The translations under genes and the position numbers were made by a program. Below are positions 14,125 through 26,430 of a stretch of 64,000 nt of DNA, piece after piece. The notes under the pieces were generated by a model. It searched no databases. It saw only the letters and a list, made by a program, of their open reading frames with translations, and had not been told where the DNA came from. The DNA is taken from contig NC_053405.1 in NCBI RefSeq assembly GCF_016859285.1, positions 3,891,260 through 3,955,259 of the forward strand. Reading direction: 5' to 3'. Source of the DNA: Xiphias gladius (lineage: Eukaryota > Chordata > Actinopteri > Istiophoriformes > Xiphiidae). Each line of letters opens with the position of its first letter. Within the stretch, counting starts at the first letter, position 1.

Positions 14125-14330
14125 GTGCCCATCGCTGGGTCTCAGAGCCCAAAGTGGCATCTTCAGGTTGTTTGCTTCGACAACCAACGGCCAAAAACTC
14201 AAAAATGTGCAATTTGCAATCGTGTAAAATGGATAAAAGCAGCACCTCCTGGCATTTCACAAGCTGGAACCAGCAAATGTTTGGGATCTTAACACGACAA
14301 GTGATTTACCGACTGTCACGAATATCCTGA
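14125..14330 (+). repeat. Partial copy of the dispersed ~350-bp repeat
   Basis: Contains 'cacaagctggaaccagcaaa' and an 'ggtctcagagcccaaagtggc' block. The 5' end is missing. Confidence 0.55.
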
Positions 14331-15249
14331 TGCGTTCTCTTTGTATACAGTTCCATTTCAGAAATCTTGATTACTACCGGCTTTAACTAGCGCCCTGCTC
14401 TCTGCGACATCATCGGGTGGCGAGAGCATGGGAGAAATCAGATTTTACGGGCAGACTTGACTGGTTTCTCTGCTGTTTTCTTGGCCCTCTAAACTCTAAA
14501 CCAGGTTCAGGATGCAGTTGCATGACAAAAAAAAATGGAGAACGTGGCTGTGGCAGCAGTTATGGGCGGAGGGGGAGAAATCTGTTTACTGACCAACTGT
14601 CAACTGGGATTTTAACGTTATCTGATTTCTTGCCTTAACCTGATTTCTCACTGTAATCAGGTTTCTTGTGTGCATGCAAACAAAGTCGACAGTCACAGTG
14701 CAGCTCTCTGTTGCCATATAGTGTCGATTAATTGGCACCAGTGGTCTCTTGCCATGCGTTATAAATACATGAGTCCCAAAACTGTGTATTTTATGTGTTT
14801 TTTTGTCACAATACTTTATTTGTTGACATCTAGTTTTGTGACATCTACTGTAGTGTTGTAAGCATGTGGATAATGGACTCGGCACAGTGAACTTCTTTTT
14901 AAAATTTTTCTATTAAACTTGATTTGATTGTAACGATGTCAGTTTACAGTGAGGCAGGTGTGTCTCTCTCCTTTGCTTTAGAGATTTTTTTTAGGGTCTG
15001 GAAATATGAACATACAATGTGTACATGTTGCTGCTTTACTGTTAAAATGCAAAGACTGCACATTTATTACATATTTTGTCTCAGTAACATGTAAAATTCA
15101 GTAAAACTGAAAGCACCTCAATACATTTAATAAAAATATAGTTAATTCCTGATTTAAAAAAAAAAAAAAAAAAAATTTTTTTTACCAAGATTTAAAAATG
15201 ACCTTTTTGCTTCAGTTAATGACATCTTGATCATAGATGACTGTCTTTG

Positions 15250-15600
15250 GGGCTGCAGCTAACATTTACTTTCATTAGCGATTAATCTGCTAATTATTTC
15301 ATCGACGATCATTTTGTCTATGAAATGTCAGAAAATAGTAAAAAATGCTGATTATACTTTCTGTCGTGCCACAGTGATGTATTCAAATTGCTCGTTTTAT
15401 TCAACTGACAGTCCCAAAACCTAAAGATATTCAGTTTACTATCATATATGACAAGGAAAAGCATCGAATCCTCACGTGAAAAGCTGGAACCAGCGGCGAT
15501 TTTGACACTTTTGCTTGAAAAATAACTTAAAAAGACTGCTTGATTATTAAGATCGTTGTCAATTGACTAATCGATTAATTGACTAATCGTTGGAGCTCTA
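15250..15600 (+). repeat. Best full-length copy of a ~350-bp dispersed repeat with inverted ends
   Basis: Reads from GGGCTGCAGCTAACATTTA to TAATCGTTGGAGCTCT. The right end reverse-complements to AGAGCTCCAACGATTA, an imperfect match to the left end, so a non-autonomous DNA transposon (MITE) is the best guess. Internal landmarks shared by all copies are 'tatgaaatgtcagaaaatag', 'aagatattcagtttac' and 'gaaaagctggaaccag', with ATTAATCGATTA-rich ends. No coding capacity. I know similar sequences as abundant in percomorph genomes. At least a dozen degenerate copies lie in this window on both strands. Confidence 0.7.
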
Positions 15601-15810
15601 ATTGTCTCGCAATATTATCGTGTATAACAGGCTCTTGGCATACATGTGTGAGATTGTGTGATTCTGTTGTACCTGTGGGAAACATAATGTGCTGTAAGTT
15701 GTCCTGTGAATCACACCCTTAGTTTTTAGGTCATTGTGAAACTCTGTCGTAGTTTGCTGATGTTCCCGCTCTAACCTGTCTTCTGCCTTTTTTTTTTTTT
15801 TTTCCTTCAG

Positions 15811-18800
15811 ATCAAAATGGACCCTGAGATGGACTCGCAGCTGAAAATCGGTTTTATCGGTGCAGGGAACATGGCCTTCGGCATTGCAAAGGGTATCTTG
15901 TCCGGTGAGTCACAAAAAGCGTCGGTAATGCAAAGAGGTTTTAAGTGAAGGAGTTAAGGATCTGACTGCATGTGTCCACTATAGGAAATGTTCTTCCTGT
16001 AAACGTCAAAGTGAGCGCACCGTCATCCAGGAACCTGGGACGATTTCAGGTACTTTATCTTCTTCTTCCTCTTTTCTGGTTAGTTCGCAGGACAGTGAGC
16101 GGTTTATGGTCAGGATCATGGTTATTGTGTGTATGATCAGGTGCCTTGTGAATGGATGGTTGTAAACTGACTTATCTCTGTTGCTATGAAGTCCTGCAGG
16201 TGTCAAGTTTTTTTTTCTGTTATTTAAATGTGTGCACATAATATAGTAATTTAAATTTATGAATTAGCAGCTCCTGCACAGGAGTTAGCGATTAACGTTC
16301 TCAAACTGTGTGCATGAGCTAACAGAACGTCACTTTAAACAGTCTGTTATCCAATACACATTGTGCTTAACTGGCAAAACGGAAGTATATCCAGATATGT
16401 AAGGCACTAATGCAACTAATTATTATTTTCATCATTGATTATCCATCTTTCCATTTATTTTCCTGATTGTTTTGTATATAAAATGTCAGAAAACAGGGAA
16501 AATACCCGTCATAATTTCCTAAAGCCTATGGTGACGTCTTCATATTGCCTGTTTTTTTTTTTGTTTTTTTTTTTTGCCCAACATACAGTCCAAAATCCAA
16601 AGAGACTCAGTTTACAATAATATGAAACAGAGAAATGCAGCATACCTCACAATGGTGAAACTGGAATCAGAGTGTCAATATTTTTGCCTGAAAAATGCTG
16701 ATTTTGATGATCAATATTAACAGTGGCCATTTCATTTTCTGCCGATCAACTAAACAGTTAATTTACTAATCAGGTTGCTCCAACCAGTTCAAGTTGACCA
16801 GAAACGACATGTAATGTAACAGCATCATTTTATAAAACTAGCAAAGGGACAAGGACTGAGCGTGATTATGCAACAACATTCGTATGAAGGACTGAACTCA
16901 GTGTTTGTCAGCACCTCAACTTCCCTGTGAGCCTGCTGGCTGCTGAAACTCTGTGTGCTCTCGACTGACTGGAGTAGCACCAACGACCCTTAACTGTTGT
17001 TCCTACTGTTTTTTTCCTACCTATTGTAACTTGAAACAATTTCTTAATAATGGGCGGATGAAGCCTTATGAGGCTCTGGGGATTTCCATCTGTTTGAGCG
17101 GGGGGAAAAAAAGGATTTGAAGTCCCCTGGCTTTAAACTCAGCAAGCACGATGACATCTGGTGGTTTTCAAAATGAATAGTAGCTCTTCAAGAATGGAGC
17201 CACAGCACAACAACGGCATATTTCATAGTTTCAATCTTACTGTACATGTGTGCAGTATAAGTCCAAGAAGCCTGCGTGCTCTTCATTAAATCTGTAATAC
17301 TCTCGTTCAGAAGTGTTGCAGTAAATGCACTACTTATTGTGTGATTTTTACAGTAAAATAACTACTAAATGCATTGTTCAAAAGGCCTGCATATGTCTTA
17401 CCAAATATTTTTGTTGACACGAGATATTGATGTACCGTATTGGTGCAGTTTAAGCCCAGTGTCCGCTGTGGTGGGCTCATGTGTTTTAACTCCATGATCA
17501 ATATTTATATGAATCCTATTTGATATTCATTAAAGTATTTTACCATTAGAAGAATGTATGACCTTATTACTTGCTGTCCAGTGGAAATGTTCCCATGACT
17601 CTTTCTAGTGTACATCAACACATTTCTCAGTCATTCTCCTCAGTTATTATCCCGCCAGTGTACATATCACCATATTGTTCAGCTGCAAAACTTTCAAAAC
17701 TGTCAAATTGAATGAAGTGTTTTTTGAAGCACCAGTGATATTTGACACTTCGGCCGTCATCCGGTGTTTTTCTTCATTTGACAAGTGCCGACACAACAGT
17801 ATTGAAACAGTGCGCCTCGAGTGAAACAAGCTACAAGCAACAACACATTAAGGAATATGCTGTCACAAACTTCTTCTGCACAAAGTATCTGCAAAATGAC
17901 CCCCGACACCTGCGAGGCTCCGCAGTTGTCCCCTCTGTGTGCTGAGTTTCCTTTGTTTCTTGACAAATGACGCACGGTGAACTGTTGGTTCATCTTACCT
18001 GTGGGCTGGGATTCATTATGTGAGAATGTTTCTACATGTGGGTCAGTAAACATCTCTTCCGCCTGCTTTCAGGAGCTGGGCATTGCCGTCACTCACTCCA
18101 ACATAGAGGTGGTCTGCGGTTCAGATGTGGTCTTCGTGGCAGTCAAACCTCACCTGGTACCGCTAGTTCTCAATGAGATCTCGCAACACACGACTAACAG
18201 ACACATAATTGTGTCTGTCGCAGCAGGAGTGACACTGGCAACGTTAGAAGAGGTGAATGCCGTAGCCAAAACGTAATGGCCTTTAAAACAGAAGCCAGCT
18301 CTGTGAATGATGACTAATCATTATCAACCTTTTCTCCGTCTTTTTTGAATTCTAAGCTCCTTCCAGAGAATACAGTTGCCATCCGACTGATGCCAAATCT
18401 GCCGTGTATGGTTCAGGAAGGGGCTCTCCTGTTCGCACGGGGGTCCCATGCGAAACAGGAGGATGGAGCTCTGCTTCGCTCCTTGTTGCATCATTGTGGT
18501 TTGGTGGAGGAGGGACCTGAGGCCTGGATTGACATCCATACTGGACTGAGCGGGAGTGGAGTAGCTTTCGTGAGTGACCCAGGATTGCATTACATTAGGT
18601 TACCACAAAATATTAATGGAGCTTTTACAAGAATAACGGCTGACATGATTGTTAGGGTGGATCTGTTCCTGAAATTGCCATCTGAAGCAATTAAATCCAG
18701 GCAGGTAGTTGACAAGCTTCGATAAAGCCCCATAGACTGCTATCATTTAAATGTTTTACTGAGACTTGTGCAGAATACAAATACAAGCCTTGTAATGTGA

Positions 18801-19705
18801 TTCACAGAGTACGGATGGCCAAAGACAAAGTTACAAAGACATATATTAACTTACTTGTTCTAAAAACTAAGCAAGAGCTCACTGTACTTGCTGTTGTGCC
18901 ACAGTAGAAATACAGACCTAGTCAGCATCAGCAAACCCAAAAAAAAAACCCTCTAAACTCTTCTATTTATTTATTTATTTTAATTTTTCATATGGGTTGT
19001 TATGTTTTGGGGCATTTTATGCCTTTTGTTTGAAAACCACCAGTAGAGAGATGACAGGAAATGAAGGGACATGCAACAAAGATTCAAGGCCCTAAGATAT
19101 AAAATAATTTAGGAAATATCTCCTTTGTATGAATGGCCCTGGCGATGATGTTCTGATGGGACGAATAACCTATCTATGGACAGTTCCCAGTCAGAGAAAT
19201 TGAAAAGGAAATCGAAGAAAACCATTGGCTGTCTGGAATGTAATGATAATACTCTGGTAACCCCGGCAGAGATATTGTTTATTTTATGAAACAGCAGAAA
19301 AACTGGACTTTGTTCACCTTTACATTCTGTTGCATGTGATTCTTCTCTGCAGGTGTACCTGTTTGCTGAAGCGCTGGCAGAAGGAGCTGTGAAAATGGGC
19401 ATGCCGAGCGCTCTGGCCCACAGCATCGCATCTCAGACTGTTCTGGTCAGTTTTACCGTGTTGGTGTGTGTTTTTGTTTCACTCAGGTAACATCATCATC
19501 AATTTTACTTTTGCTAAAAATAATGATAATTTGCTAAAAAATAACCCATACTCTAATGTTCTGAGTGTGAAAGCACAATGTTTGGACCCACCCCATTAAG
19601 TTTTTTAATTTAATTTTTTTAAATTAATAATTTTATTGAACATTTAGGAATAACAGATAAATATCGATTCTGTTATTAAGAGCAATAATAACAGCAATAG
19701 TTATA

Positions 19706-19799
<94 letters not shown>

Positions 19800-20482
19800 G
19801 TACACACACACAAAAGACACACAACACTAACATTGATAGTAATTAAGAAGAGAGGCAAAAAAGTGGAGATTCTTGGTAACTGTACACTGAATAACAGTTG
19901 CAGTTACATGAACAAAATGCTTGTAAACATATGACCAGAGTAAAGGACGTACAGTAAAGCCAACAACACACACTGGAAATCAGTGTTTGGGCTTTTTCTG
20001 TGCCCATCTAGTCCAAGTACAGGTCCCACATTTTACAGAGTTAAGAGGTTTGTCATTCAGAGATGAAGAGAAAGCTTCAATTACAATAATACTTCTTACA
20101 CTTTGCAGGTATAGATTTAAAGAAGGTGCTTTATCTGTAATCCAGAGACTCAAATTTTTTTTTGAGCACAGTGCCAAAACATGTGCAGTTAAACACATAC
20201 CTAAGAAAATTCTGTGGTTACTCATCATTGATACCATCACCACCCTCATTAGTTTGATTTCGCTGCCACGTGTTGCAGGGTGCTGGGAGATTGTTACGCG
20301 ACTCTGGGAAGCATCCGGCCCAGCTTCGCTCTGAGGTCTGCACCCCAGGCGGAACAACCATCTACGGGCTTCACACCCTGGAACAAGGCGGTGTGAGGGC
20401 ATCGACCATGAGCGCGGTGGAGTCTGCCACTGAGAGAGCCAGGGAGCTTGGCCGAAAGTCGGCAGCAGGAAGCAGGAAATGA
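15811..20482 (+). CDS. pycr3: Pyrroline-5-carboxylate reductase 3 (6 coding exons)
   Basis: Cytosolic NAD(P)H-dependent reductase for the last step of proline synthesis (P5C to proline). Exons: 15811-15904 (first ATG 15817), 15985-16049, 18073-18252, 18357-18569, 19353-19445 and 20279-20482, all GT-AG and in phase; 280 residues from 15817 (human PYCR3 274). Near the N-terminus [15 protein letters not shown] is the Rossmann dinucleotide loop. [12 protein letters not shown] and [16 protein letters not shown] follow. The C-terminal dimerisation/active-site part has [28 protein letters not shown] and [20 protein letters not shown], the P5CR signature. Exon 1 opens at an acceptor with two in-frame codons (IK) before the ATG, so transcription begins upstream, most plausibly in the 11.5-12.7 kb region. 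Confidence 0.95.
16050..18072 (+). other. pycr3: pycr3 intron 2
   Basis: 2 kb intron. Apart from the repeat copy at 16404-16785 I see no exon, RNA gene or recognisable element. Confidence 0.7.
16404..16785 (+). repeat. Full-length but diverged copy of the dispersed repeat
   Basis: In pycr3 intron 2. Contains 'tatataaaatgtcagaaaac', 'gagactcagtttacaataa' and 'ggtgaaactggaatcagag', and ends 'ggttgctccaacc'. Confidence 0.65.
19709..19797 (+). repeat. (AT)n microsatellite, pycr3 intron 5
   Basis: Pure AT dinucleotides for about 89 bases, self-complementary and able to form a long cruciform or hairpin. Followed by a short ACACACAC run. Confidence 0.97.
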
Positions 20483-20824
20483 TGGCTCCTGGTTGCCTTT
20501 TAATAACTGCTCATCGAACTTGAGTAAAGCCTGATGACAAACTGACTTTTTGGCTCAACCTCATGATGGAACACAGAGATAAAACAGGACTTGTCACTCT
20601 CTTTATTTCTGTTTCTACCTTATTTTCCCCCATAACAAGTGCATTTCATACGTCTCCTCTTCTTTTTTGCCTCTCTGACTGAAAGGATTTGCTGTGAGCG
20701 ACAAGTGAATATTGGCTTAATCTTAACATTGACACTGACAAGTAAATTATTTGATCCATGACCCTGTGATCTACATTTTTTGAAAGAATGGCTACTTTTA
20801 CATACACACCTGTAATTCGTTTTC

Positions 20825-20825
20825 G

Positions 20826-20866
<41 letters not shown>

Positions 20867-20867
20867 G
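20825..20867 (+). repeat. (GT)n microsatellite
   Basis: About 21 GT units with a single interruption (TTT), in the pycr3 3' flank. Confidence 0.95.
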
Positions 20868-21617
20868 AATATGAATACAGAAGGAAACACTGATGTCCTA
20901 ATAATCTAATAATGTGGAGAGAGAGACCTAAGTTGTTAATCTAACTACACTCTGTAGCATCAATCAGTCGAAGAAACAATTTCAGATTTGGAGTAATACC
21001 TTACTACCATGATTGGGTTATTATGTGCATGTAATGTGTAGTGCAGAATGTAGTTAATTATATTCAAATATTTATTAATATTTGGCCAAATTAAGCATAA
21101 CATTTTAATACAGGATAAGTTATGGATGATCGTGGTTGTTCAGCTGCATTCCAGTGATAGTTACTTTCCCAGCTGTAGCTTCCATGTAGTTGCTGGGTTT
21201 TTGTGGCGAAATGTGTAGAAAAATATTTATGATCTACAATGCCAAGTGTGTAGAATCGATTTTCATAAAGTGTCATGTGAACCGGATCACTTTGTGCATT
21301 GACTTATTTTAAAATTGTATTTTTATTTTTTTTATTTATGTTTTTTTTAGTTGAGATCTTGAATTCAGGCATCAGCTGGTCCTTGGAAGTTCACATTTTG
21401 AATGAGCTCGGGGCTATATGAAAACACAGATCAAATAGAAAAAAAGAAAAACAGCGGAGGGTGGAACCCTTGAACAGTAGATCTCCTCTTAATGAGAGCA
21501 GAAAGCTGAAGAGCTGTGTAATCACACGTGTGTTGGGTTGATGTGCCACCTGGAAAACTGCATATCTGACATTCAAAGTTCATTCTTGACCTTAGAAACA
21601 GCAGTGAAAGAAATAAT

Positions 21618-21990
21618 CTCACCTGCAACAGTTAGCAGATTAATCGGTTAGTCGACAGAAAATGAGCCATCAGTCGTTTTGACCTGGAGTGATCAGTGGA
21701 GTAAGTTTTAAAAGCAACAAGGTCAAATGCTTTCTGTTTACAATTTATCAGTTGTTGGTATTTTCTGCTTAACTGTGGGTATTTTATATCATCAGAAAAT
21801 GTAGTAATCTTGGTGTTTTGGGTTGTTGATGGACAAAACTAGAATTTGACGACATCACCATTGGATTAAAAAACTGTGATGGGTACTTGTCCCCTTTTTT
21901 CAAATGGTTAATTGATCAATCCAGAAACTAATCATCAAATTAATAGATAATGAAAATAGTCCTTAGTTACTGCCGCACACTACAGGGTCC
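21618..21990 (-). repeat. Minus-strand full-length copy of the dispersed repeat
   Basis: Ends 'gcagattaatcggttagtcg' and 'gaaaatagtccttagttact'. The internal 'ttttgggttgttgatggaca' block is the reverse of the family core. Confidence 0.6.
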
Positions 21991-22639
21991 ATTTGGTAGC
22001 TATTCCGGAGTTTTTGGTTATGTCGCATAATCTTCAACCTATGGAGCGGGCTCAGCCGTCGATCACGAACATCTGCTGATGATGATCATTTTGTATGAGT
22101 GAAAGCTCCAGAACAGCACTACAAACCGAAGTCGCACTTGTGGCCGTGAATGCTTCGTAGCTTCTAGGTGAGCTTTGTTCAACACCCCGGATGTTATAGG
22201 TACTTATCCAGCCATGAGCAGTAACAGCAATGTGGTTTCAAAATCTACTTTCTGAGAAAAAAAAAAAAGAGTTTCATTTCAGTTTTAAGAGAATAAATGA
22301 TGGGGCCCACAGTCTCTCTTGCCCTTGCTTGGTCTGCCACTGCATTGCCAGGTTTAAAAGTGTGTGGGGAGATGAGTTTTACACCAACACAGTGACTAGC
22401 GCAACGTGTCCTTGGCAGTAGAAACTTGTCCTGTAGAGACAAAGGTTGAAGAATGCACGAAATGGTCCTTTGGCTCAACATTTTTGACCAGTCATGTGTG
22501 GAAGTGAACACACGGTGAAGGTCACAGTCTGTCCACAATTTGTACCGCATCACTTGACTGCCAACAATACGTGAGAATTACCACGGGGCATCTAGCAACG
22601 TTAGTGATTCCTAACTCCCCCTCCCCCACCTAAGATCAC

Positions 22640-22787
22640 ACAATCACCGCTGCTCCTTGCTTCCTCCTCCTCCTCCTCCTCCTCCTCCTCCCGTTGTCAC
22701 TCACTGCTGGGAATACACGCGTTTCATTCACCGGCCTGGTCTCGCTCCGACAAGACAAAAAAAAAAAAAACACCCCATAACACAGCA
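22640..22787 (+). promoter_or_regulatory. eef1d: Inferred eef1d promoter and 5' non-coding exon
   Basis: A (CCT)n tract (22663-22691) and a CpG-bearing stretch are followed at 22788 by GTAAGTAT, a near-perfect 5' splice site. No frame is open across it, so it fits a leader exon. The first downstream acceptors are those of the eef1d long-form exon (27666) and short-form exon (29485). The transcription start is not determinable here. Confidence 0.5.
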
Positions 22788-25584
22788 GTAAGTATCGCTA
22801 ACGCTGTCCGACAGCCGGGGTTTCAGTTCCGGGGATTCGTGGCGGAGCTCTGTTATGTGACATTTGAAGGAAATCAATGGGTGTTCAGTGGTTAACGGGC
22901 AGCCGGGACTCGGCTTGCGTTAGCCGAGGCTAGCAAACGGCTAGCTGAACTGGGGAGAGGGGGGGGGGTGTGGGACAGCATGCTAGCGCTAGCGCTAGCG
23001 CTGCCAAAAGCGGGCAGTCACGCCGGGCAGGCACCGGCTTCAGTGGCCGCGGCCGTGACATTTTACAAAAGCGTCAAAAATGAAAGACGAATGCTTCAGT
23101 GTCCGATTTTAAAACAGCCGTGATTATTCCGGTGTCCCGTGAAGCGCTGACCACCTAGTGGTAGCATTTCATCTAAGCTAGGACCCGCTTCGAGATGAAG
23201 AAAGACGGCTAATGTTAAGGTTAGCAGGGCGCACCTTCTGATGATGACAGCTCCGGTGAGGCTCTGAACTTCCTTTTGACAGTGCAGCTAATCACACGAC
23301 GAGCTTTTTCTTCATGTCATTACACATGTGTGGCCTTTCAATGAAAGTGTTACGTTGTTTTTACGCGCAAGGTCCTTAAAACAAGACTCGTAATCTCAGT
23401 GAACCAGTTCCTTTTTCTTTTCTTTTTTTTTCTTCCAGTGTACCGGCAGGTTTCGAAAAGTCTCAGAGAGTAGTGATTTCATTTTCCTTTTTAAAAGTAT
23501 TAAAGTCCTAAATCTAATGTAAAAAGGTCTCAAATATTTGTATATCCTGCTCTAGGCAGTACTGGTACTTTTATAGGGTGTTGCACCTTGAGCAAAAACT
23601 GGCTGGGAGATCTCCAATTCTATAGTTCCAGACCTCAGAGTTTTATTTTAAATTCACATGTGGACCTTAAATAAGTAGGATATTGTTCAGTTGGTCAATT
23701 CTTTCTTACGTCCATTATTCCATCCATGTTTTACTGCTTTTTTCAGGTCCAGGTTGTGTTTAATGAATAATTAATGATAGTATTTGCAGTATTGTTATAT
23801 AGAACTGGGAAGGAGTGACAAAATGTGATATTCAATGATATCCAATTCTATGTGTATTAAAAAGTCTTGAGTTTATCTTGGTGAACCCTGCAGAAACCCT
23901 GTTTTTTTGCAGATTTGGGTAGGAGGGTGGCTTATGGCGGTTAAGAGGCGGTCTGTGTGATATTAAAAGCTAGTAATATAAACAACTGAGTTGGGGAAAA
24001 AAAGAGGCTGTCAATCAAGTGGTAAATCGAGGGTCTGCCATGCGTCCTCCGCCTGGCGTCAGTGGGATTGAACATAGTAAATGGCCTCCGATCGCATCAG
24101 CCAGCAGTGTTCAGTTATACTCCGTTTACACCAAACAGGAGATAAAAGTGTTGTCACTTTGCATTGGTTAGTCATGGTGTCATTTCCCCAGTTCATGACA
24201 TTTTAGGGGTACTCTTTGATCAGCACCACGGAAAATGCTGGCGATATTCAGTATTTTCTTACTGTTAATTCGATGGAAAAAAAAAAACAGCAATGAATTG
24301 ACCTGACTAACAAGTACTGTGTGCGCATATCCAAAGCCTGTTATACGTTGCTCATTCTTCTGTGCCATAGAGCTCCATCGGTGAGCCACGACACGCTCCT
24401 TCATTACCATGACCACACAGACACACTGTAGTTTATTTTGAGTTGATCCCACATACGCTGCCCTGCCGCCAGAAATACTCACTAGTGCGCCAAATCTCTG
24501 GCTAAAAACAGCACCTAACAAATGCACTGTCAACATATGTTTAAGTAATGATAACTAAAAAGTACAGTGACAAGCTGTTCTAGGAAATTATTTAGTCTTT
24601 TTTTTTTTTTTTTAATAAGAATGAATATGGTTGTTAAGTCACTAAACTGGCTGTCAGTAGAGCTGCCCCCCAGAAGGGTGCACCCTAAAAGCTCCTATAA
24701 AGCACATCCTTTCCTCCACAAATCGTTGTCCTCTCTGACCTGGAAATTCATGGTCATGATTTCATAAACCTGCTGTCCTAGTAGTGTAGAGTAGCCACAG
24801 CGATCCAGCCTGCCAAGGAATTTTTGGATGGAAATTTTTTTTAAAATGTGGCAAAAGTAATCCAGAACGTAATTGCATGTGCACTTGCCAGCGTGGCTCA
24901 AAGTCGGCATTTAAGAGTGCCTTTTTTTTTTTTTTTTTCCTTTCCAGAGTTGGAACATCACTACCAATTTGCTTGATAGGCTCTTTGGACTGAGGAGTTT
25001 TCACGGGGCTGCTTTAACAGCAAATGTTCATTTTTGTTGATAGAGAGAAAAATAAGCAGTCCCCAGATCTTTCCATTTTAGCTGAGGAATAAAACAGATG
25101 AAGGGGGGAAAGGGAGGCTTTGGGACGCATCCAAGTTGTTGCTTGATGTTCCTTCATATGAAAGCCTTAGATTTTAGCAAGTAAAACCATTTTTCATATT
25201 CATCATCACACCAGACAAAAGGGTGGGTGGGGCATGTTAGGTTTGTAAGAAGGCTGACTTTCATACTGAGGAATTGTTTTAGAGAAATCTTTAACATGTA
25301 GCTTCTTTCCTCTCATCTTGCGTTCAGAATTTGACAAGTGAGTATTCCTTAAAACCTCGACATGTACCTTTTGAGTCCTGTGTTACTTTTTTTTTTTTTA
25401 ACACAGTTGTATCCCCTGTATTGGTTTGATTGTTTTGCAAGGTGGTGATTGTTTGATTTCTTTTTCAATGGCTTGCGTTTAACTGGATAAAAAGAACCTG
25501 TTGAGTATTTGACTTTGATACTAGTTTTAGCTCAGCAATTTTACCAAGGAAGGTGAGTTAAGAAGGGGGGGGGGTGTATATGAA

Positions 25585-25598
25585 TGTGTGTGTGTGTG

Positions 25599-25675
<77 letters not shown>
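25585..25675 (+). repeat. Compound (TG)n(AT)n microsatellite
   Basis: A short TG run passes into about 75 bases of pure AT, then a T-rich tail. Confidence 0.95.
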
Positions 25676-25678
<3 letters not shown>

Positions 25679-26289
25679 TTTTATTTTTATTTTTTAATTT
25701 TTAAATTTTTTTGAAAATAAACATTAAATAGGAAATGACTTCCCAAAACAGTGTTCAAATTTTTTTCAGTGGTGTATTAGTTTTGGATCAATATTACTAA
25801 CGTTCACATGATGAAACGGTATGGGAATGCATTTCCTGTATTGCAACACTACTGTCACGTCATAAAAACTGCATGGCTTGCGCTTTGTGATTTGTTTACA
25901 TAGAAAAGCTCAGTATCTACTGATTCGAGTAGTTTGCATGCATGCGCATGTCAGTGCCTTTCAGTGATGCATCAATATCAGGTTGTTAATTTTTTATTTT
26001 TTTTTTTTTTTATAAATTTAATAATTTGCCTCAGACTCATTGCACCTATTTTCTTTCTTTGCATGCTTTTTCTGTCATTGTGTCAAGATTGATTGACTCT
26101 TCGGACTAATTTTTGGCTGGACTGCAACAGCAGGGCCAGCCCTATAAACACGAATGTCTGTTGCTGACCGAGTGATGAAGTTACACCTTTGGGGGGCCGG
26201 CCAATTGTTGGAGTTTTCCCATTAGCCCTTGCTCTTTCAAAATGAATTGGTACAAATAGTTTCTATTACATCATCAGGGCGGCATTTAA

Positions 26290-26430
26290 AGGCAGTGTTG
26301 CCAATTTGGTGCCTTTGTCGCTAGATATGCCTACTTTGCAGACCCCTTTAGCGACTCTTTTTCACATCTAGCGACTTTTTGGACAAACCTTAGCTACTTT
26401 CCATTGCAAAGAGTCGCCAGTGTTGCCCCG
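26290..26430 (+). repeat. Remnant of a dispersed element
   Basis: The text 'cagtgttgccaatttgg...gtcgctagatatgcc...tagcgactttttggac...gagtcgccagtgttgcc' has inverted flanking GCAGTGTTGCCA / GTCGCCAGTGTTGCC blocks. It resembles short repeats I recall from other fish genomes. Family not named. Confidence 0.4.

Larger units (their letters stand above)
20483..22640. other. pycr3 3' region and pycr3-eef1d intergenic stretch
   Basis: Non-coding. Holds the pycr3 3' UTR (no canonical AATAAA was seen close to the stop), a (GT)n array at 20825-20867, a repeat copy at 21618-21990 and otherwise unremarkable AT-rich sequence. Confidence 0.6.
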
